DNA of 64,000 bases from Tardiphaga sp. P9-11 (GTDB lineage Bacteria; Pseudomonadota; Alphaproteobacteria; Rhizobiales; Xanthobacteraceae). Positions 63,520 through 64,000 of the stretch are shown here, piece by piece. The notes beneath the pieces were generated by a model. It saw only the letters and a list, made by a program, of their open reading frames with translations, was not told the DNA's origin and ran no database searches. Every line of letters starts with the position of its first letter. The stretch's first letter is position 1. The stretch is taken from the NCBI RefSeq assembly GCF_008329525.1, contig NZ_NPKQ01000001.1, forward strand, positions 992,001 through 1,056,000, given 5' to 3'. The translations under genes were made by a program, and so were the position numbers.

Positions 63520-64000
63520 ATGACGACCAAACCGTCCCTGAAAATCGTTCTTTGTTCGCCACGCGGCTTCTGCGCAGGCGTCGTCCGGGCGATCGATACG
63601 GTCGAACGCGCACTCGCCATCCATGGCGCGCCTGTCTATGTCCGGCACGAAATCGTCCATAACAAGTATGTGGTGGACAGCCTCAAGACCAAGGGCGCGA
63701 TCTTCGTCGAGGAACTGGCCGAAATTCCGGACAATACCTCTGCGCCGGTAGTATTTTCCGCTCATGGCGTGCCGAAATCGGTTCCGGCCGACGCAAAGGA
63801 GCGCAATTTCTTCTCGCTGGACGCGACCTGCCCGCTGGTGACCAAGGTCCACCGCGAAGCCGCCATCCACTTCAAGCGCGGTCGCGAAATCCTGCTGATC
63901 GGGCATTCGCATCACCCGGAAGTGGTCGGCACCGTCGGCCAGTTGCCCCCCGGCGCTGTCCAACTCATCGAGACTGCGGAAGACGCCCAGACCTTCCAGC
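63520..64000 (+). CDS. ispH: 4-hydroxy-3-methylbut-2-enyl diphosphate reductase IspH (3' end beyond window)
   Basis: The first 160 residues are present. [16 protein letters not shown] has the first Fe-S Cys (Cys18), followed by [17 protein letters not shown] and [11 protein letters not shown] with the second Cys (Cys104). IspH makes IPP and DMAPP in the last step of the MEP isoprenoid pathway. It is divergent from trcR across about 245 bases. Confidence 0.95.
   Translation, partial: MTTKPSLKIVLCSPRGFCAGVVRAIDTVERALAIHGAPVYVRHEIVHNKYVVDSLKTKGAIFVEELAEIPDNTSAPVVFSAHGVPKSVPADAKERNFFSLDATCPLVTKVHREAAIHFKRGREILLIGHSHHPEVVGTVGQLPPGAVQLIETAEDAQTFQ

Overview
The window looks like chromosomal DNA from an alphaproteobacterium of the Bradyrhizobiaceae/Nitrobacteraceae (Bradyrhizobium, Rhodopseudomonas, Afipia or Tardiphaga type). 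This rests on high-GC coding sequence, DUF4167 and DUF1013/TrcR proteins, lysC-ptsP-prfA-prmC gene order, Bug and TAXI receptors, a DmeRF metal-efflux pair and a RIME-like rhizobial palindrome. The genus is inferred from gene content; no rRNA or tRNA gene was seen.

Layout. 1-4.9 kb: the 3' end of a Tad pilus pseudopilin region (TadE fragment, TadG-like), a ribbon-helix-helix regulator, a soluble chemoreceptor with three tandem PAS domains, and a CoA-type Nudix hydrolase. 5-8.2 kb: a Bug receptor, a secreted protein of unknown function and an Asn-rich DUF4167 protein. 8.7-16.8 kb: housekeeping genes (prmC, prfA, ptsP, lysC on minus; a PH-domain membrane protein and ubiG on plus) and an exported metallo-beta-lactamase-fold protein. 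17-24.4 kb: a GAF-LytTR regulator followed by a roughly 2,060-residue glycine-rich autotransporter. 24.5-31.6 kb: a DMT transporter, a nuclease, and a compact run of CoxD-like ATPase, CoxE-like VWA protein, amidohydrolase and Ntn-type gamma-glutamyltransferase homologue. 31.6-39.4 kb (minus): an acyl-CoA synthetase, dmeRF metal efflux, and the prkA-yeaH-spoVR stress operon. 39.7-44.8 kb: a tightly overlapped comF/grxC/nitrilase/DUF1178 group, a methyltransferase, mutT and argJ.

45-48.2 kb is the accessory part. It holds small secreted proteins (one ending inside a RIME-like palindrome), an intact IS110-family recombinase whose 5' flank may encode a bridge RNA, and about 1.1 kb of gene-free DNA packed with nested inverted repeats. 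One of these repeats folds on paper into a multi-stem structure followed by a T-tract. 48.2-56.2 kb is a carboxylate-uptake zone: an orphan Bug receptor, an MFS carrier, and a TAXI-TRAP system with one fused permease and three receptor genes. 56.2-64 kb has two TPR proteins, prpE, a small lipoprotein, OmpW, a PhnA-domain protein, a two-TM channel with an unusual filter, a SUKH/SMI1-like protein, trcR and the start of ispH.

The items most worth a second look are the IS110 element with its candidate bridge RNA, the palindrome-rich island next to it, the GAF-LytTR/autotransporter pair, the CoxDE-like pair found without CO dehydrogenase genes, and the three-receptor TAXI locus. I do not see a clearly new multi-gene system that can be proven from sequence alone.
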